A stretch of 64,000 nucleotides of DNA from Roseburia lenta (lineage in GTDB: Bacteria; Bacillota; Clostridia; Lachnospirales; Lachnospiraceae), in NCBI RefSeq assembly GCF_014287435.1, contig NZ_JACOPG010000002.1, positions 674,111-738,110 on the forward strand, written 5' to 3'. The notes under the pieces are model-generated. The model was given only the letters and a program-made list of their open reading frames with translations. It had not been told where the DNA came from and did not search any database. The position numbers and the translations under genes were made by a program. Below, piece after piece: positions 47,021-56,830 of this stretch. Positions within the stretch are counted from its first letter, which is position 1. Every line of letters begins with the position of its first letter.

Positions 47021-48085
47021 ATGCCTATGGCACTGGCAATGCAGGATGTCAAAGCATTGATTGATAAATTAGATAAAGAAAATGCACTAAGTCTGGATGA
47101 ATGGGAAGAACTTATCCGCGGACGATGCGATCAGGTGGCAGAATATGCAGCGGAAATTGCCCGTCAGAGGTCCAAAGAGATCTTTGGCAACAGGATCTAT
47201 ACGCGAGGATTGATCGAGATTTCCAATTACTGCAAGAATAATTGCTATTATTGTGGCATCCGCAGGGATAACCGGCAGGTTGAACGTTACCGCCTGAGCC
47301 GGGAGGATATCTTATCCTGCGCAGATATTGGGGAAGAACTGGGTTTTCGCACCTTTGTCCTGCAGGGGGGAGAAGATGCTTACTATACAGATCAGGTCAT
47401 GTGTGATTTGATCCGGGAGATCAAGGAGCGTCACCCGAATTGCGCCATTACCCTGTCTCTTGGCGAAAGAAGTGAAGAAAGTTACCGCTTAATGAGAGAA
47501 GCAGGGGCAGATAGATACCTTTTAAGGCATGAAACAGCGGATAAAGACCATTACAAGAGCCTGCACCCGCAGGAAATGGACTTTGACCACCGTATCCAAT
47601 GCCTTTATACCTTAAAAGACTTAGGTTATCAGGTGGGTTGCGGTTTTATGGTCGGTTCCCGGGGACAGACGCCACATACGCTGGCGAAGGATATGGTCTT
47701 TATCCAGAACTTACAGCCGGCAATGGTGGGGATCGGACCTTTTGTGCCTCACCACGAGACACCCCTGAAAGACCAGGCACAGGGGACTGTGGAGGAGACC
47801 CTGTATCTGATTTCACTGCTTCGGCTTTTACAGCCAAAGTTGCTGCTTCCGGCAACGACAGCGCTGGGGACGATCGATCCGCGCGGGCGTGAAAAGGGGA
47901 TCTTGGCGGGAGCCAATGTCGTCATGCCAAATCTGTCGCCGATTAGCGTGCGCAAACAGTATGAGTTGTATGATAATAAGATCTGCACCGGAGATGAGGC
48001 GGCAGAGTGTCGTCATTGTCTGGGAAACCGTATGCAGTCTATAGGTTATGAACTGGTTGTAGACCGTGGCGATGCACCTGTTTAA
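47021..48085 (+). CDS. hydE: [FeFe] hydrogenase maturase HydE
   Basis: A radical SAM enzyme that helps build the dithiolate-bridged 2Fe subcluster of the H-cluster. The cluster cysteines are CKNNCYYC (Cys71, Cys75, Cys78 counting from ATG 47021). A second C-terminal cysteine set (NKICTGDEAAECRHC) matches the accessory cluster site. Other features: GFRTFVLQGGED, LRHETADKDHYKSLHP and GFMVGSRGQTPHTLAKD. The start may instead be ATG 47027; AAGGAG at 47011-47016 fits both. HydG and HydF follow. Confidence 0.95.
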   Translation: MPMALAMQDVKALIDKLDKENALSLDEWEELIRGRCDQVAEYAAEIARQRSKEIFGNRIYTRGLIEISNYCKNNCYYCGIRRDNRQVERYRLSREDILSCADIGEELGFRTFVLQGGEDAYYTDQVMCDLIREIKERHPNCAITLSLGERSEESYRLMREAGADRYLLRHETADKDHYKSLHPQEMDFDHRIQCLYTLKDLGYQVGCGFMVGSRGQTPHTLAKDMVFIQNLQPAMVGIGPFVPHHETPLKDQAQGTVEETLYLISLLRLLQPKLLLPATTALGTIDPRGREKGILAGANVVMPNLSPISVRKQYELYDNKICTGDEAAECRHCLGNRMQSIGYELVVDRGDAPV

Positions 48086-48196
48086 TAGGTGTTGAAATTA
48101 TAAGAAAATTTAATTTTACAAACAACCGTCGATTTTACAAGGGATAAATGAGACGGACTATAACATAAGACACATAGAAAAAGGGAGGAAAAAAGA

Positions 48197-49615
48197 ATGT
48201 ATGATGTAATGTCATCAAAGGCAGAGGAGTTCATCAGCGATCAGGAGATCCGCGAGTGTCTCGATTACGCTGAGAAGAACAAGAACAATCGGGAACTGAT
48301 CGACCAGATCCTGAACAAGGCAAGAAAGATGAAAGGGATCAGCCACAAGGAAGCCATCGTGCTTTTAGACTGCGAACTGGAAGACAAGAATGAGGAGATC
48401 TATCAGTTGGCAAAAGAGATCAAGCAGGAGTTCTACGGCAACCGTATCGTTATGTTTGCTCCGCTTTATCTGTCCAATTATTGTATCAACGGCTGCGAGT
48501 ATTGCCCATATCACGCAAAGAACAAGCATATTCACAGAAAAAAACTGACGCAGGAGGAGATCCGCGCTGAGGTTATTGCTCTACAGGATATGGGACATAA
48601 GCGTCTGGCACTCGAAGCAGGCGAAGATCCAAAGAACAATCCGATCGAGTATATTTTGGAAAGTATCAAGACAATCTACAGTATTCACCATAAAAATGGA
48701 GATATTCGCCGCGTCAACGTCAATATCGCGGCAACAACTGTCGAAGAATACCGTATGTTAAAGGAAGCTGGTATTGGTACTTATATCCTTTTCCAGGAGA
48801 CCTACAATAAGGAATCTTACGAAAAACTGCATCCGACCGGACCAAAGAGTAATTATGCTTACCACACCGAGGCAATGGATCGTGCAATGGATGGCGGTAT
48901 TGATGATGTAGGGCTTGGTGTTCTCTTTGGACTCAACAATTACCGTTACGACTTTACCGGAATCATTATGCACGCAGAGCACTTAGAGGCAGCCAAGGGC
49001 TGTGGACCGCATACCATCAGCGTACCGCGTGTGCGTCGTGCAGATGATATTGACCCGGATGTTTTCGACAATGGTATTTCGGACGAGACCTTTGCAAAGA
49101 TCGTTGCCTGCATCCGTATCGCTGTGCCATACACCGGCATGATCGTATCTACCAGAGAGACCAAGGAGAGCAGAGAGCGCGTACTGGAACTTGGTATTTC
49201 CCAGATCAGTGGCGGCTCCAGAACCAGTGTCGGTGGCTATGTTGAGCCGGAAGCAGAGGAGGACAACTCAGCACAGTTTGATGTCAGTGACAATCGTACC
49301 TTGGATGAAGTTGTCAAGTGGCTGATGGATATGGGATATGTGCCAAGTTTCTGTACGGCATGTTATCGTGAAGGCAGAACCGGTGACCGTTTCATGTCTC
49401 TTTTAAAGAGCAAGCAGATTGTCAACTGCTGCCATCCAAATGCACTTATGACCCTGAAAGAATATCTGGAAGATTACGCAAGCCCGGAGACTAAGGAAGT
49501 GGGAGAGGCTCTGATCAAAAAAGAACTGGAAGTCATCACCAATCCAAAGGTAAAGGAAAAGGCGACCGAGTATATCGAAAAGATCCACGAGGGCAACCGC
49601 GACTTCCGTTTCTAA
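48197..49615 (+). CDS. hydG: [FeFe] hydrogenase maturase HydG
   Basis: A radical SAM tyrosine lyase that makes the CO and CN ligands of the hydrogenase active site. The 472 residues include the CINGCEYC cluster motif (Cys96, Cys100, Cys103), LALEAGEDPKNNP, and the C-terminal cysteines of the auxiliary cluster (FCTACYREGRTGDRFM, NCCHPNA). The ThiH-like barrel and length are standard. GGGAGG precedes ATG 48197. The 111-base spacer from hydE contains no clear promoter. Confidence 0.96.
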   Translation: MYDVMSSKAEEFISDQEIRECLDYAEKNKNNRELIDQILNKARKMKGISHKEAIVLLDCELEDKNEEIYQLAKEIKQEFYGNRIVMFAPLYLSNYCINGCEYCPYHAKNKHIHRKKLTQEEIRAEVIALQDMGHKRLALEAGEDPKNNPIEYILESIKTIYSIHHKNGDIRRVNVNIAATTVEEYRMLKEAGIGTYILFQETYNKESYEKLHPTGPKSNYAYHTEAMDRAMDGGIDDVGLGVLFGLNNYRYDFTGIIMHAEHLEAAKGCGPHTISVPRVRRADDIDPDVFDNGISDETFAKIVACIRIAVPYTGMIVSTRETKESRERVLELGISQISGGSRTSVGGYVEPEAEEDNSAQFDVSDNRTLDEVVKWLMDMGYVPSFCTACYREGRTGDRFMSLLKSKQIVNCCHPNALMTLKEYLEDYASPETKEVGEALIKKELEVITNPKVKEKATEYIEKIHEGNRDFRF

Positions 49616-49672
49616 ATGTGACGAAAGTCTGATATGACAGCAGAAAACGTTTGGGAAGAGAAGGGAAAATCT

Positions 49673-50905
49673 ATGAGTATGAATGAGACACCAAGCGGAG
49701 AGCGCCTGCACATTGGCATTTTTGGCAGGCGCAATGCGGGAAAATCCAGCCTGATCAACGCGATCACGGGACAGGATCTCGCTATCGTATCGGAAGTCAA
49801 GGGTACGACGACAGATCCGGTCAAAAAAGCAATGGAACTCTTGCCTCTCGGACCGGTCGTTCTGATCGATACGCCGGGACTGGATGACGAAGGCGGACTG
49901 GGGCAAAAGCGCATGGAAAAAGGTCTGCAGATGCTCCGCCAGACCGATGTTCTTCTGCTTGTGATCGCAGCAGATACTATGGTAGGAGATCTGGAACAAG
50001 ATCTTTTGGCAGAGGCAAAAAAACGTGGTCTGCCTTATCTGATTGTCTTAAATAAGACAGACCTTCTGGCAGATCCGGCGCAGATCGATGAAAAGGCAGG
50101 AGAGATCTCACAGGCACTGGCGGTCGATCCTGCTAAAGTCTGTCCGGTCAGTACAGATCCGGCACAGGGGATCGGGGAATTAAAGGAGCGATTGGCAAAA
50201 TTACAGCCCAAAGAGGCAGAAAGACCTTTGATCCGTGATCTCTTAGAGGAAGGAGATCTGGTCGTTTTAGTCGTGCCGATTGATTCCGCTGCGCCAAAAG
50301 GGCGCTTGATCCTGCCGCAGCAGCAGGTCATTCGCGACAGTCTGGAGGCAGGTGCCATTCCGGTGGTGGTCAGGGATACCGAGTTGTCGCAGGCGCTGGC
50401 AGCCCTTGGCAAAAAGCCCCGCCTTGTTGTGACCGACAGTCAGGCATTTGGGACAGTGGAAAAGATTGTGCCGAAAGACATTCCTTTGACCTCATTTTCT
50501 ATACTGATGGCGCGTTACAAAGGAGATCTGACAGTGCAGATCGCCGGTGCGCAGGCGATTGAGGATCTGAAAGATGGCGATACCGTTCTGATTTCCGAGG
50601 GCTGTACCCACCACAGACAGTGCGATGATATTGGTACGGTCAAGATGCCGCGCTGGATCAGGGAATACACTGGTAAAGACCTGCATTTTGCTTTTACCAG
50701 TGGAACAGAATTTCCCAAGGATCTTTCGCCTTATGCACTGGTCGTGCATTGTGGCGGCTGTACCCTGCCTTTACAGGAAATGCGCTATCGTATCTCCTAT
50801 GGGGACAGCCAGAAGGTTGCGATCACCAACTACGGAGTCATGATCGCCTACATTCACGGTATCCTGCCGCGCGTGACGGAGACTTTTGCCGATAAAAAGA
50901 GATAA
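49673..50905 (+). CDS. hydF: [FeFe] hydrogenase maturase HydF
   Basis: A GTPase scaffold that receives the 2Fe subcluster and delivers it to apo-hydrogenase. The 410 residues begin with the P-loop GRRNAGKSS (18-26), then the G3 motif DTPGLDD and the G4 motif NKTD. The C-terminal cluster ligands are in GCTHHRQCDDIG and HCGGCTLP. The start at ATG 49673 follows GAAGGGA; ATG 49634 has no ribosome site. No hydrogenase structural gene is in the window. Confidence 0.95.
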   Translation: MSMNETPSGERLHIGIFGRRNAGKSSLINAITGQDLAIVSEVKGTTTDPVKKAMELLPLGPVVLIDTPGLDDEGGLGQKRMEKGLQMLRQTDVLLLVIAADTMVGDLEQDLLAEAKKRGLPYLIVLNKTDLLADPAQIDEKAGEISQALAVDPAKVCPVSTDPAQGIGELKERLAKLQPKEAERPLIRDLLEEGDLVVLVVPIDSAAPKGRLILPQQQVIRDSLEAGAIPVVVRDTELSQALAALGKKPRLVVTDSQAFGTVEKIVPKDIPLTSFSILMARYKGDLTVQIAGAQAIEDLKDGDTVLISEGCTHHRQCDDIGTVKMPRWIREYTGKDLHFAFTSGTEFPKDLSPYALVVHCGGCTLPLQEMRYRISYGDSQKVAITNYGVMIAYIHGILPRVTETFADKKR

Positions 50906-50912
50906 ATAGGAC

Positions 50913-50942
50913 TTGACAGACGGCTTGTTTTTTTGCTACGAT
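50913..50942 (+). promoter_or_regulatory. Promoter of the second Mn2+-type leader
   Basis: TTGACA (50913-50918), 18-base spacer, TACGAT (50937-50942). Confidence 0.6.
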
Positions 50943-50947
50943 CTGCT

Positions 50948-51087
50948 TAGATAAAAGGGAGTAGCTGACACAGCAGACCTGTGTCTATATATCGTCAGTA
51001 CGATTGCGAGCAATCCGGTATGTAGTTAAGTAGCGAGACTTTTGTTGTATTATTTTTTTGATGCAACAAAGGGACTCGCTTTTTTTA
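50948..51087 (+). ncRNA. yybP-ykoY-type manganese riboswitch, second copy
   Basis: The leader contains the same GGGAGTAGCTG core as the mntP leader, followed by a paired CACAGCAGACCTGTG helix and a second conserved loop side (GATTGCGAGCAATCC). The terminator is AGCGAG...CTCGCT (51032-51037 with 51075-51080, extended by TTTTGTTG/CAACAAAG) and seven T. The overall architecture matches the first copy and the class. The downstream gene is a CaCA exchanger rather than mntP. Confidence 0.8.
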
Positions 51088-51115
51088 TCCCCAAGTTGCA
51101 GGAAGGGAGAACGAT

Positions 51116-52042
51116 ATGAACTTTGTACTACAGATTGTCTTTTTAGCGCTGGGATTTTTCCTTTTGGTCAAGGGGGCGGACTGGTTCGTGGACGGAGCCT
51201 CCGGGCTGGCAAGAAAATTGGGCATACCGCAACTGGTCATTGGTCTTACGATCGTTGCCATGGGAACCAGCCTGCCGGAAGCGGCTGTCAGCATTTCGGC
51301 GGCACTACGGGGAAATGCGGAGATCACGATTGGCAATATCGTGGGAAGCAATATTTTAAACATCCTCATCATCCTCGGCGTGACGGCGCTGATTGCAACG
51401 CTTAAGGTGGCGGATTCCACTGTCCGCTATGAGATCCCCTTTATGATCGTCGTTACCTTTGTTCTCTTGTGGCTGGGCTATACCGGAGGTCAGGTAACGC
51501 GGCTGGAAGGCATTATCCTCTGGGTCTTATTCCTCCTCTATCTGCGCTATCTCTACATGATGGCAAAAAAGGGCAAGGAAGAAGAAAGGGAAGCGGAGCA
51601 ACTTTCCACGGCAAAGATCATAGGTCTGATCTTGGCGGGTGTCGTCATGATTGCGGCAGGAAGTAATTTCGCGGTCGAGGGAGCGAGTAATCTTGCAAAG
51701 GCGCTTGGCATCAGTCAGCGTTTTATCGGGCTGACCATTGTGGCGTTTGGCACCAGCCTGCCGGAACTGGTGACGAGTGTGTCCGCGGCACGAAAACATA
51801 ATGCGGATATCGCCATTGGAAATATCGTTGGGAGCAACATTTTTAACATCCTCTTTATCGTAGGTACCACAGCCCTGATCACGCCGGTTACCTTTGCTTC
51901 CGGCTTTGTTGTGGATACCCTGATCGCCGCGGCGGTCGGCATTTTGCTATTTGTATGTGTGGCACGGACAAAAGAATTGCGAAAGAAAGCCGGCATCGTC
52001 ATGCTGCTTGCTTACATTTTGTATTTTTTATATCTTCTTTAG
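51116..52042 (+). CDS. CaCA-family sodium/calcium-type exchanger, second copy
   Basis: A 308-residue exchanger with the two inverted alpha repeats GLTIVAMGTSLPE/NIVGSNILNI and GLTIVAFGTSLPE/NIVGSNIFNI, and about ten membrane segments around a short Glu-rich central loop. It is a diverged paralogue of the 20964 gene and stands alone behind its own yybP-ykoY-type leader. This suggests that its physiological substrate or inducer is Mn2+. RBS AAGGGAG precedes ATG 51116. I see no convincing terminator after it. Confidence 0.88.
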   Translation: MNFVLQIVFLALGFFLLVKGADWFVDGASGLARKLGIPQLVIGLTIVAMGTSLPEAAVSISAALRGNAEITIGNIVGSNILNILIILGVTALIATLKVADSTVRYEIPFMIVVTFVLLWLGYTGGQVTRLEGIILWVLFLLYLRYLYMMAKKGKEEEREAEQLSTAKIIGLILAGVVMIAAGSNFAVEGASNLAKALGISQRFIGLTIVAFGTSLPELVTSVSAARKHNADIAIGNIVGSNIFNILFIVGTTALITPVTFASGFVVDTLIAAAVGILLFVCVARTKELRKKAGIVMLLAYILYFLYLL

Positions 52043-52093
52043 AAATGATGTCCTTTTATTAACAAAATTTAAGATTTCCCTGACCGTCAAGCG

Positions 52094-52122
52094 TTGTCAG
52101 ACTCTGGCTTGTATGCTATATT
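52094..52122 (+). promoter_or_regulatory. Promoter of the coiled-coil/hydratase unit
   Basis: TTGTCA (52094-52099), 17-base spacer and an extended -10, TGC then TATATT (52117-52122). Confidence 0.7.
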
Positions 52123-52184
52123 TTAAAGAGTATTTTCATATTTATATGTAAAATGCCAAAAGACGAACGGATGAGGTGTGAAAT

Positions 52185-52973
52185 ATGAGTGCAGCAGATC
52201 GCACTGAGAAAGTGCTGCGGGATATTCATGTACTTTTTTCCAAGGCAGAGCCATACAACGGCAGTAAACGCGACGTGATCGTGAACAAGAACGAGATGAT
52301 GGATCTGCTCAAGGAATTAAATGCCTGCATGTATGACATGATCGACGAACATGAATTGTCCCAGACCAAAAAGGATAAGGCAAACCGTGAGATGCAAAAG
52401 CAGGGAGACGACATTATTTTTGCAGCTTCCCGCAAGGCGGAGGATATCTATGCGGCATCGATCATGTATACGGACAATGCCTTAAACGACATTCAGCAGA
52501 TCATTGAGGATGCGGGAGATGCGATCGCCAAGATCTACGAAGACGCCAAGGATAAGATGGCAAGCGAAAAGCAGACCATCAAGTCCAACCAATCAGAACT
52601 CAAGTCGCAGTTGGGAGATCTGATCGACACGCAAAAGTATTTACATCTGATCGAGGAGGAAAATCACCGTTTGCGCTTAGAGCGGGAAAAGGGAGAAAAA
52701 GGCGATTTCGCGCCAAAGGATACCCCGTCCTATGCCAATGTGCAGCCGGAGATCCGCATCAACAAGGATTATTTCATACAAAATGGCATCCCGTTGGAGG
52801 ATGAGGAAGGGACTACGGGGGTTCCGACCCAGGGCGAGTTGACCGAGAAAGAGGCAGCCGCACTTTCCGAGGATCTGGACAAAGAATATTTTGCATGGAA
52901 GGAATCCGACCAGGAAGAAGAGAAAAAGCCGGAGGAGGGAAAAGGTATTTTCTCTCTCTTCGGCAGAAAATAA
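52185..52973 (+). CDS. Coiled-coil protein of unknown function
   Basis: A 262-residue soluble protein I cannot assign. Residues 45-175 are a long charged helix typical of a coiled coil (RKAEDIYAASIMYTDNALND, then LIDTQKYLHLIEEENHRLRL). The style recalls V-ATPase subunit H-like or DivIVA-like proteins of Lachnospiraceae, but no diagnostic motif is present. The C-terminal third is acidic and probably disordered, and ends in a short hydrophobic-basic tail (GIFSLFGRK). It is probably cotranscribed with the hydratase 18 bases downstream. No functional link is evident. Confidence 0.65.
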   Translation: MSAADRTEKVLRDIHVLFSKAEPYNGSKRDVIVNKNEMMDLLKELNACMYDMIDEHELSQTKKDKANREMQKQGDDIIFAASRKAEDIYAASIMYTDNALNDIQQIIEDAGDAIAKIYEDAKDKMASEKQTIKSNQSELKSQLGDLIDTQKYLHLIEEENHRLRLEREKGEKGDFAPKDTPSYANVQPEIRINKDYFIQNGIPLEDEEGTTGVPTQGELTEKEAAALSEDLDKEYFAWKESDQEEEKKPEEGKGIFSLFGRK

Positions 52974-52991
52974 AAATTGAGGAGGAAACAC

Positions 52992-55277
52992 ATGAAGTTA
53001 TATGAACAGGGAGTATATCTGCTCCGTGGAACAGAGTTGGTCGCTAATGGCCCACAGGCACAGGATGAGATCAGACAAAAGACGGGACAAGAAGTCACAA
53101 AGGAAGAAGCAGCCAAGCAGACGATGGCATATGGTATCTTAGAGAGCCATAATACATCCGGCAATATGCAGAATTTGCAGATCAAGTTTGACAAACTGAC
53201 TTCCCATGACATCACTTACGTTGGTATCATCCAGACAGCAAGAGCATCCGGGCTTGAGAAATTCCCGATCCCTTATGTGCTGACCAACTGCCACAATAGC
53301 CTTTGCGCCGTAGGCGGCACCATCAACGAGGATGACCACATGTTTGGACTGACATGTGCCAAAAAGTACGGCGGCATTTATGTACCTCCTCATCAGGCTG
53401 TTATCCATCAGTTTGCAAGAGAAATGCTTGCAGGTGGCGGTAAGATGATCTTGGGATCCGATTCCCACACGAGATACGGTGCTCTTGGAACCATGGCTAT
53501 GGGCGAGGGTGGACCGGAATTGGTAAAACAACTTCTGAACAAGACTTATGATATTGCCATGCCGGGCGTTGTCGGTGTCTATCTGACCGGTAGTCCTATG
53601 AAGGGCGTGGGACCACAGGATATCGCGCTTGCCATTATTGGTGAGGTCTTTGACAAGGGTTATGTCAAGAATAAGGTCATGGAGTTTGTCGGACCGGGTG
53701 TTGCCAACCTCAGCGTAGATTATCGTATCGGCGTGGATGTTATGACAACAGAGACGACCTGTCTTTCTTCTATCTGGAGAACAGACGACAAGGTGCGTGA
53801 GTTCTATGAGATCCACGGCAGAACCGAGGACTTTGCAGAGTTAAATCCGGGTCAGGTTGCATACTATGACGGTATGATCGAGATCGATCTTAGCCAGATC
53901 AAGCCAATGATCGCTATGCCGTTCCACCCGAGCAACACCTATACGATCGAAGAACTCAATGCAAATCTCATGGATATTCTGGATGATTGCGAAAAGAGAG
54001 CCAAGGTCAGCTTGGACGGACAGGTAGACTTCACCTTAAAGGATAAGGTCAGAAACGGCAGATTATATGTAGATCAGGGTATCATTGCAGGTTGTGCCGG
54101 CGGTGGTTTTGAGAATATCACGGATGCAGCAGACATCCTGCGCGGTGCATCCATCGGACCGGATGAGTTTACACTCAGCGTTTATCCGGCGTCCACACCG
54201 ATCTATATGGAGCTTGTGAAAAATGGCTGTGTTGCAGATCTGATGGAGACAGGTGCGATCGTCAAGACAGCATTCTGTGGACCATGTTTCGGTGCCGGAG
54301 ACACCCCAAGCAACAACGGCTTCTCCATCCGCCACTCTACAAGAAACTTCCCGAACAGAGAAGGATCCAAGTTACAGAATGGACAGATCTCATCCGTAGC
54401 ACTTATGGATGCCCGTTCCATCGCTGCAACTGCGGCAAATAAGGGTTATCTGACAGCGGCAACCGATATGGATGTCAACTACACCAAGCCAAAATACTAT
54501 TTCGATAAAAATATTTATGCCAACCGCGTCTTTGACAGCAAGGGCGTTGCAGATCCGAATGAGGAGATCAAGTTTGGACCGAATATCAAGGATTGGCCGG
54601 CAATGAGCCCATTACCGGAAAATCTTTTCCTCAAGGTCGTATCTGAGATCCACGATCCGGTAACAACGACAGATGAACTGATTCCGTCAGGAGAGACATC
54701 TTCTTACCGCTCTAATCCTCTTGGATTGGCAGAATTTACACTTTCCCGTAAGGATCCGGAATATGTAGGCCGTGCCAAGGAGATCCAGAAAGCACAGAAG
54801 GCACTGGAAGCCGGAGAATGTGCCGGACAGGCAGTACCGGAACTGCGTGAGATCGTGCACACCGTGAAAAAGACCTTCCCGGATGTAAACCATGACAACT
54901 TTGGTGTAGGATCTACCATTTTTGCCGTAAAACCGGGCGATGGTTCTGCAAGAGAGCAGGCGGCTTCCTGCCAGAAGGTATTGGGTGGCTGGGCAAATAT
55001 TGCCAACGAATATGCGACCAAGAGATATCGTTCCAACCTGATCAACTGGGGCATGCTCCCATTTTTGATCCCGGCAGGTGATCTTCCATTTAAGAACGGA
55101 GATTATCTCTTTGTTCCGGCGATCCGTCAGGCGATCATCGATAAGACAAAAGAAATTCAGGCATATGTGGTAAAGGATGGACAGATGCAGCCGTTCACAC
55201 TGCAGCTTGGTGCTCTGACAGATGATGAGAGAGATATCATCTTAAAGGGATGCCTGATCAACTATTACAGAGGTTAA
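52992..55277 (+). CDS. Aconitase-family hydratase
   Basis: A 761-residue [4Fe-4S] hydratase of the aconitase superfamily. The large domain includes [23 protein letters not shown], the substrate-binding [20 protein letters not shown] and the cluster cysteine region [15 protein letters not shown] (CGPC). [16 protein letters not shown] near residue 580 corresponds to the swivelling domain arginines. It resembles the YbhJ-type branch more than standard AcnA, so aconitate is the likely but unproven substrate. ATG 52992 has GAGGAGG upstream. The AI-2E transporter starts six bases after it. Confidence 0.85.
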   Translation: MKLYEQGVYLLRGTELVANGPQAQDEIRQKTGQEVTKEEAAKQTMAYGILESHNTSGNMQNLQIKFDKLTSHDITYVGIIQTARASGLEKFPIPYVLTNCHNSLCAVGGTINEDDHMFGLTCAKKYGGIYVPPHQAVIHQFAREMLAGGGKMILGSDSHTRYGALGTMAMGEGGPELVKQLLNKTYDIAMPGVVGVYLTGSPMKGVGPQDIALAIIGEVFDKGYVKNKVMEFVGPGVANLSVDYRIGVDVMTTETTCLSSIWRTDDKVREFYEIHGRTEDFAELNPGQVAYYDGMIEIDLSQIKPMIAMPFHPSNTYTIEELNANLMDILDDCEKRAKVSLDGQVDFTLKDKVRNGRLYVDQGIIAGCAGGGFENITDAADILRGASIGPDEFTLSVYPASTPIYMELVKNGCVADLMETGAIVKTAFCGPCFGAGDTPSNNGFSIRHSTRNFPNREGSKLQNGQISSVALMDARSIAATAANKGYLTAATDMDVNYTKPKYYFDKNIYANRVFDSKGVADPNEEIKFGPNIKDWPAMSPLPENLFLKVVSEIHDPVTTTDELIPSGETSSYRSNPLGLAEFTLSRKDPEYVGRAKEIQKAQKALEAGECAGQAVPELREIVHTVKKTFPDVNHDNFGVGSTIFAVKPGDGSAREQAASCQKVLGGWANIANEYATKRYRSNLINWGMLPFLIPAGDLPFKNGDYLFVPAIRQAIIDKTKEIQAYVVKDGQMQPFTLQLGALTDDERDIILKGCLINYYRG

Positions 55278-55283
55278 TGACTT

Positions 55284-56645
55284 ATGGATATACAAAAACA
55301 ACCGGGGAGTAATGGCAGAGGGAATGTAAAGCGCATGATGACCATCTCTGTGGTGGTCATCTTCACGGCGTGTTGTGTGATCCTGTTTTATTTTGGTGTA
55401 GAGCGTTATCAGGGACTGGGCGAAGGCTGGAGCAAGTTTATGAGCGTCCTGCAGTCCATCATCATAGGATTTGGACTTGCCTTTCTGATGAATCCCATCA
55501 TGGAATTTTTCGAGAGGCACATGTACCCCTTCTTTGCAAAACACTGCAAGACGGAAGAAAATGCCAAAAAGACCACGCGTATGCTCACATCTTTGATCGC
55601 ACTGGTCATTGTGGTTGGTATTATTGTATTGTTCTTTGTTGCGATCATACCGCAGTTATACCAGACCATCCATTATCTGGTCACACACATCAACGAACAG
55701 ATCGATGGTGTCTTGGATTGGGCAAACCAGATTACCGGCGGGCGCTATGAAAAGAATATCATGAGCGCTAAGGGCAGTAATCTTGACAAGGCGATCGATA
55801 AGGGCGTCAAGTGGCTGGAAAATTACATAGATGTGAGCACCAAGGATGTGATATCCGTGGCGGTGACAGGAGCGCTCGGTGTAGGGCGTTTGCTGGTCAA
55901 CTGCATTATCGGCATCATCGTGTCCGTCTATGTGCTTTGTAGCAAGGAAACATTTAAAGGACAGGCCAAGAAACTGATATACGGTATTTTCCGTGCAGAT
56001 CAAGCCAATGTCATCCTGGAAATCGGCAGAAAGACCAGAGACATTTTCTATGGATTTATCATAGGGAAGATCATTGATTCCGCTATTATCGGTGTGATCT
56101 GTTATGTATGTATGCTGATCTTTAAGATGCCGTATCCACTTCTGGTATCCATCATCATCGGCGTGACCAATATCATACCGGTATTTGGACCATATATTGG
56201 GGCTTTGCCGACCGTTATCATTATCTTTTTAACGGAGCCGATGCAGGGAATATATTTCCTTATCTTTATCATCGTATTGCAGCAGATCGATGGTAATATC
56301 ATCGGACCAAAGATTCTGGGCGACTCTACCGGACTTTCTTCTTTCTGGGTTGTCGTTGCCATCGTTGTTGGCGGCGGATTGTTTGGATTTGCAGGTATGC
56401 TCTTTGGCGTACCGACCATGGCGCTCATCTACTATCTGGTGGGACGCTTCTCCAAGCACATGCTGAGAAAACGGGATCTGCCCGAGGAGACAGCCGACTA
56501 TATCAATATGGAAAGAGTCAACGAGGCAGATCATACTCTTGTAGAGCATACCAAGGAATATGAAGAAGAATCACATGTAAAAGTCAATGTGTTCTTCAAA
56601 AAGAAGAAAAAACAATCTTCTGAGAAAGAGGATACAAAAGAATAA
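55284..56645 (+). CDS. AI-2E-family (PerM/UPF0118) membrane transporter
   Basis: A 453-residue membrane protein of the AI-2 exporter superfamily. It has an N-terminal pair of membrane segments, a soluble loop (about 95-190) and the C-terminal signature segments (IIGKIIDSAIIGVICYVCML, PLLVSIIIGVTNIIPVFGPY, IIVLQQIDGNIIGPKILGDS, then VVGGGLFGFAGMLFGVPTMA). A 65-residue charged cytoplasmic tail ends in Lys-rich sequence. Family members export AI-2, sodium or other small molecules; the substrate here is unknown. A hairpin terminator follows. Confidence 0.9.
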   Translation: MDIQKQPGSNGRGNVKRMMTISVVVIFTACCVILFYFGVERYQGLGEGWSKFMSVLQSIIIGFGLAFLMNPIMEFFERHMYPFFAKHCKTEENAKKTTRMLTSLIALVIVVGIIVLFFVAIIPQLYQTIHYLVTHINEQIDGVLDWANQITGGRYEKNIMSAKGSNLDKAIDKGVKWLENYIDVSTKDVISVAVTGALGVGRLLVNCIIGIIVSVYVLCSKETFKGQAKKLIYGIFRADQANVILEIGRKTRDIFYGFIIGKIIDSAIIGVICYVCMLIFKMPYPLLVSIIIGVTNIIPVFGPYIGALPTVIIIFLTEPMQGIYFLIFIIVLQQIDGNIIGPKILGDSTGLSSFWVVVAIVVGGGLFGFAGMLFGVPTMALIYYLVGRFSKHMLRKRDLPEETADYINMERVNEADHTLVEHTKEYEEESHVKVNVFFKKKKKQSSEKEDTKE

Positions 56646-56655
56646 AACTATGAGG

Positions 56656-56690
56656 AGGACAGTTTCAAAAGCAAAGGAAACTGTCCTTTA
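56656..56690 (+). terminator. Hairpin terminator after the AI-2E gene
   Basis: Perfect 11-bp stem AGGACAGTTTC/GAAACTGTCCT (56656-56666 with 56677-56687) followed by a short T-run (TTTAT). Confidence 0.7.
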
Positions 56691-56739
56691 TATTGCTAAA
56701 AAATGGCAGGTTTTTCACAGATTTGTCAGACAAATATTT

Positions 56740-56768
56740 TTGACATGTCATGTGCCCTATGATACACT
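56740..56768 (+). promoter_or_regulatory. Promoter of the TPR/ATPase-glgB unit
   Basis: TTGACA (56740-56745), 17-base spacer, TACACT (56763-56768). Confidence 0.7.
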
Positions 56769-56830
56769 GAAACTGTATATTTATAGCTTGAGATAAGAGC
56801 GTATCAGGATACTTTTTCGAGGTAAGAACG

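Noticed and set aside
53139..53816. 225-codon minus-strand frame opposite the aconitase-family gene
   Set aside because: The sense strand holds conserved hydratase motifs across the whole interval.
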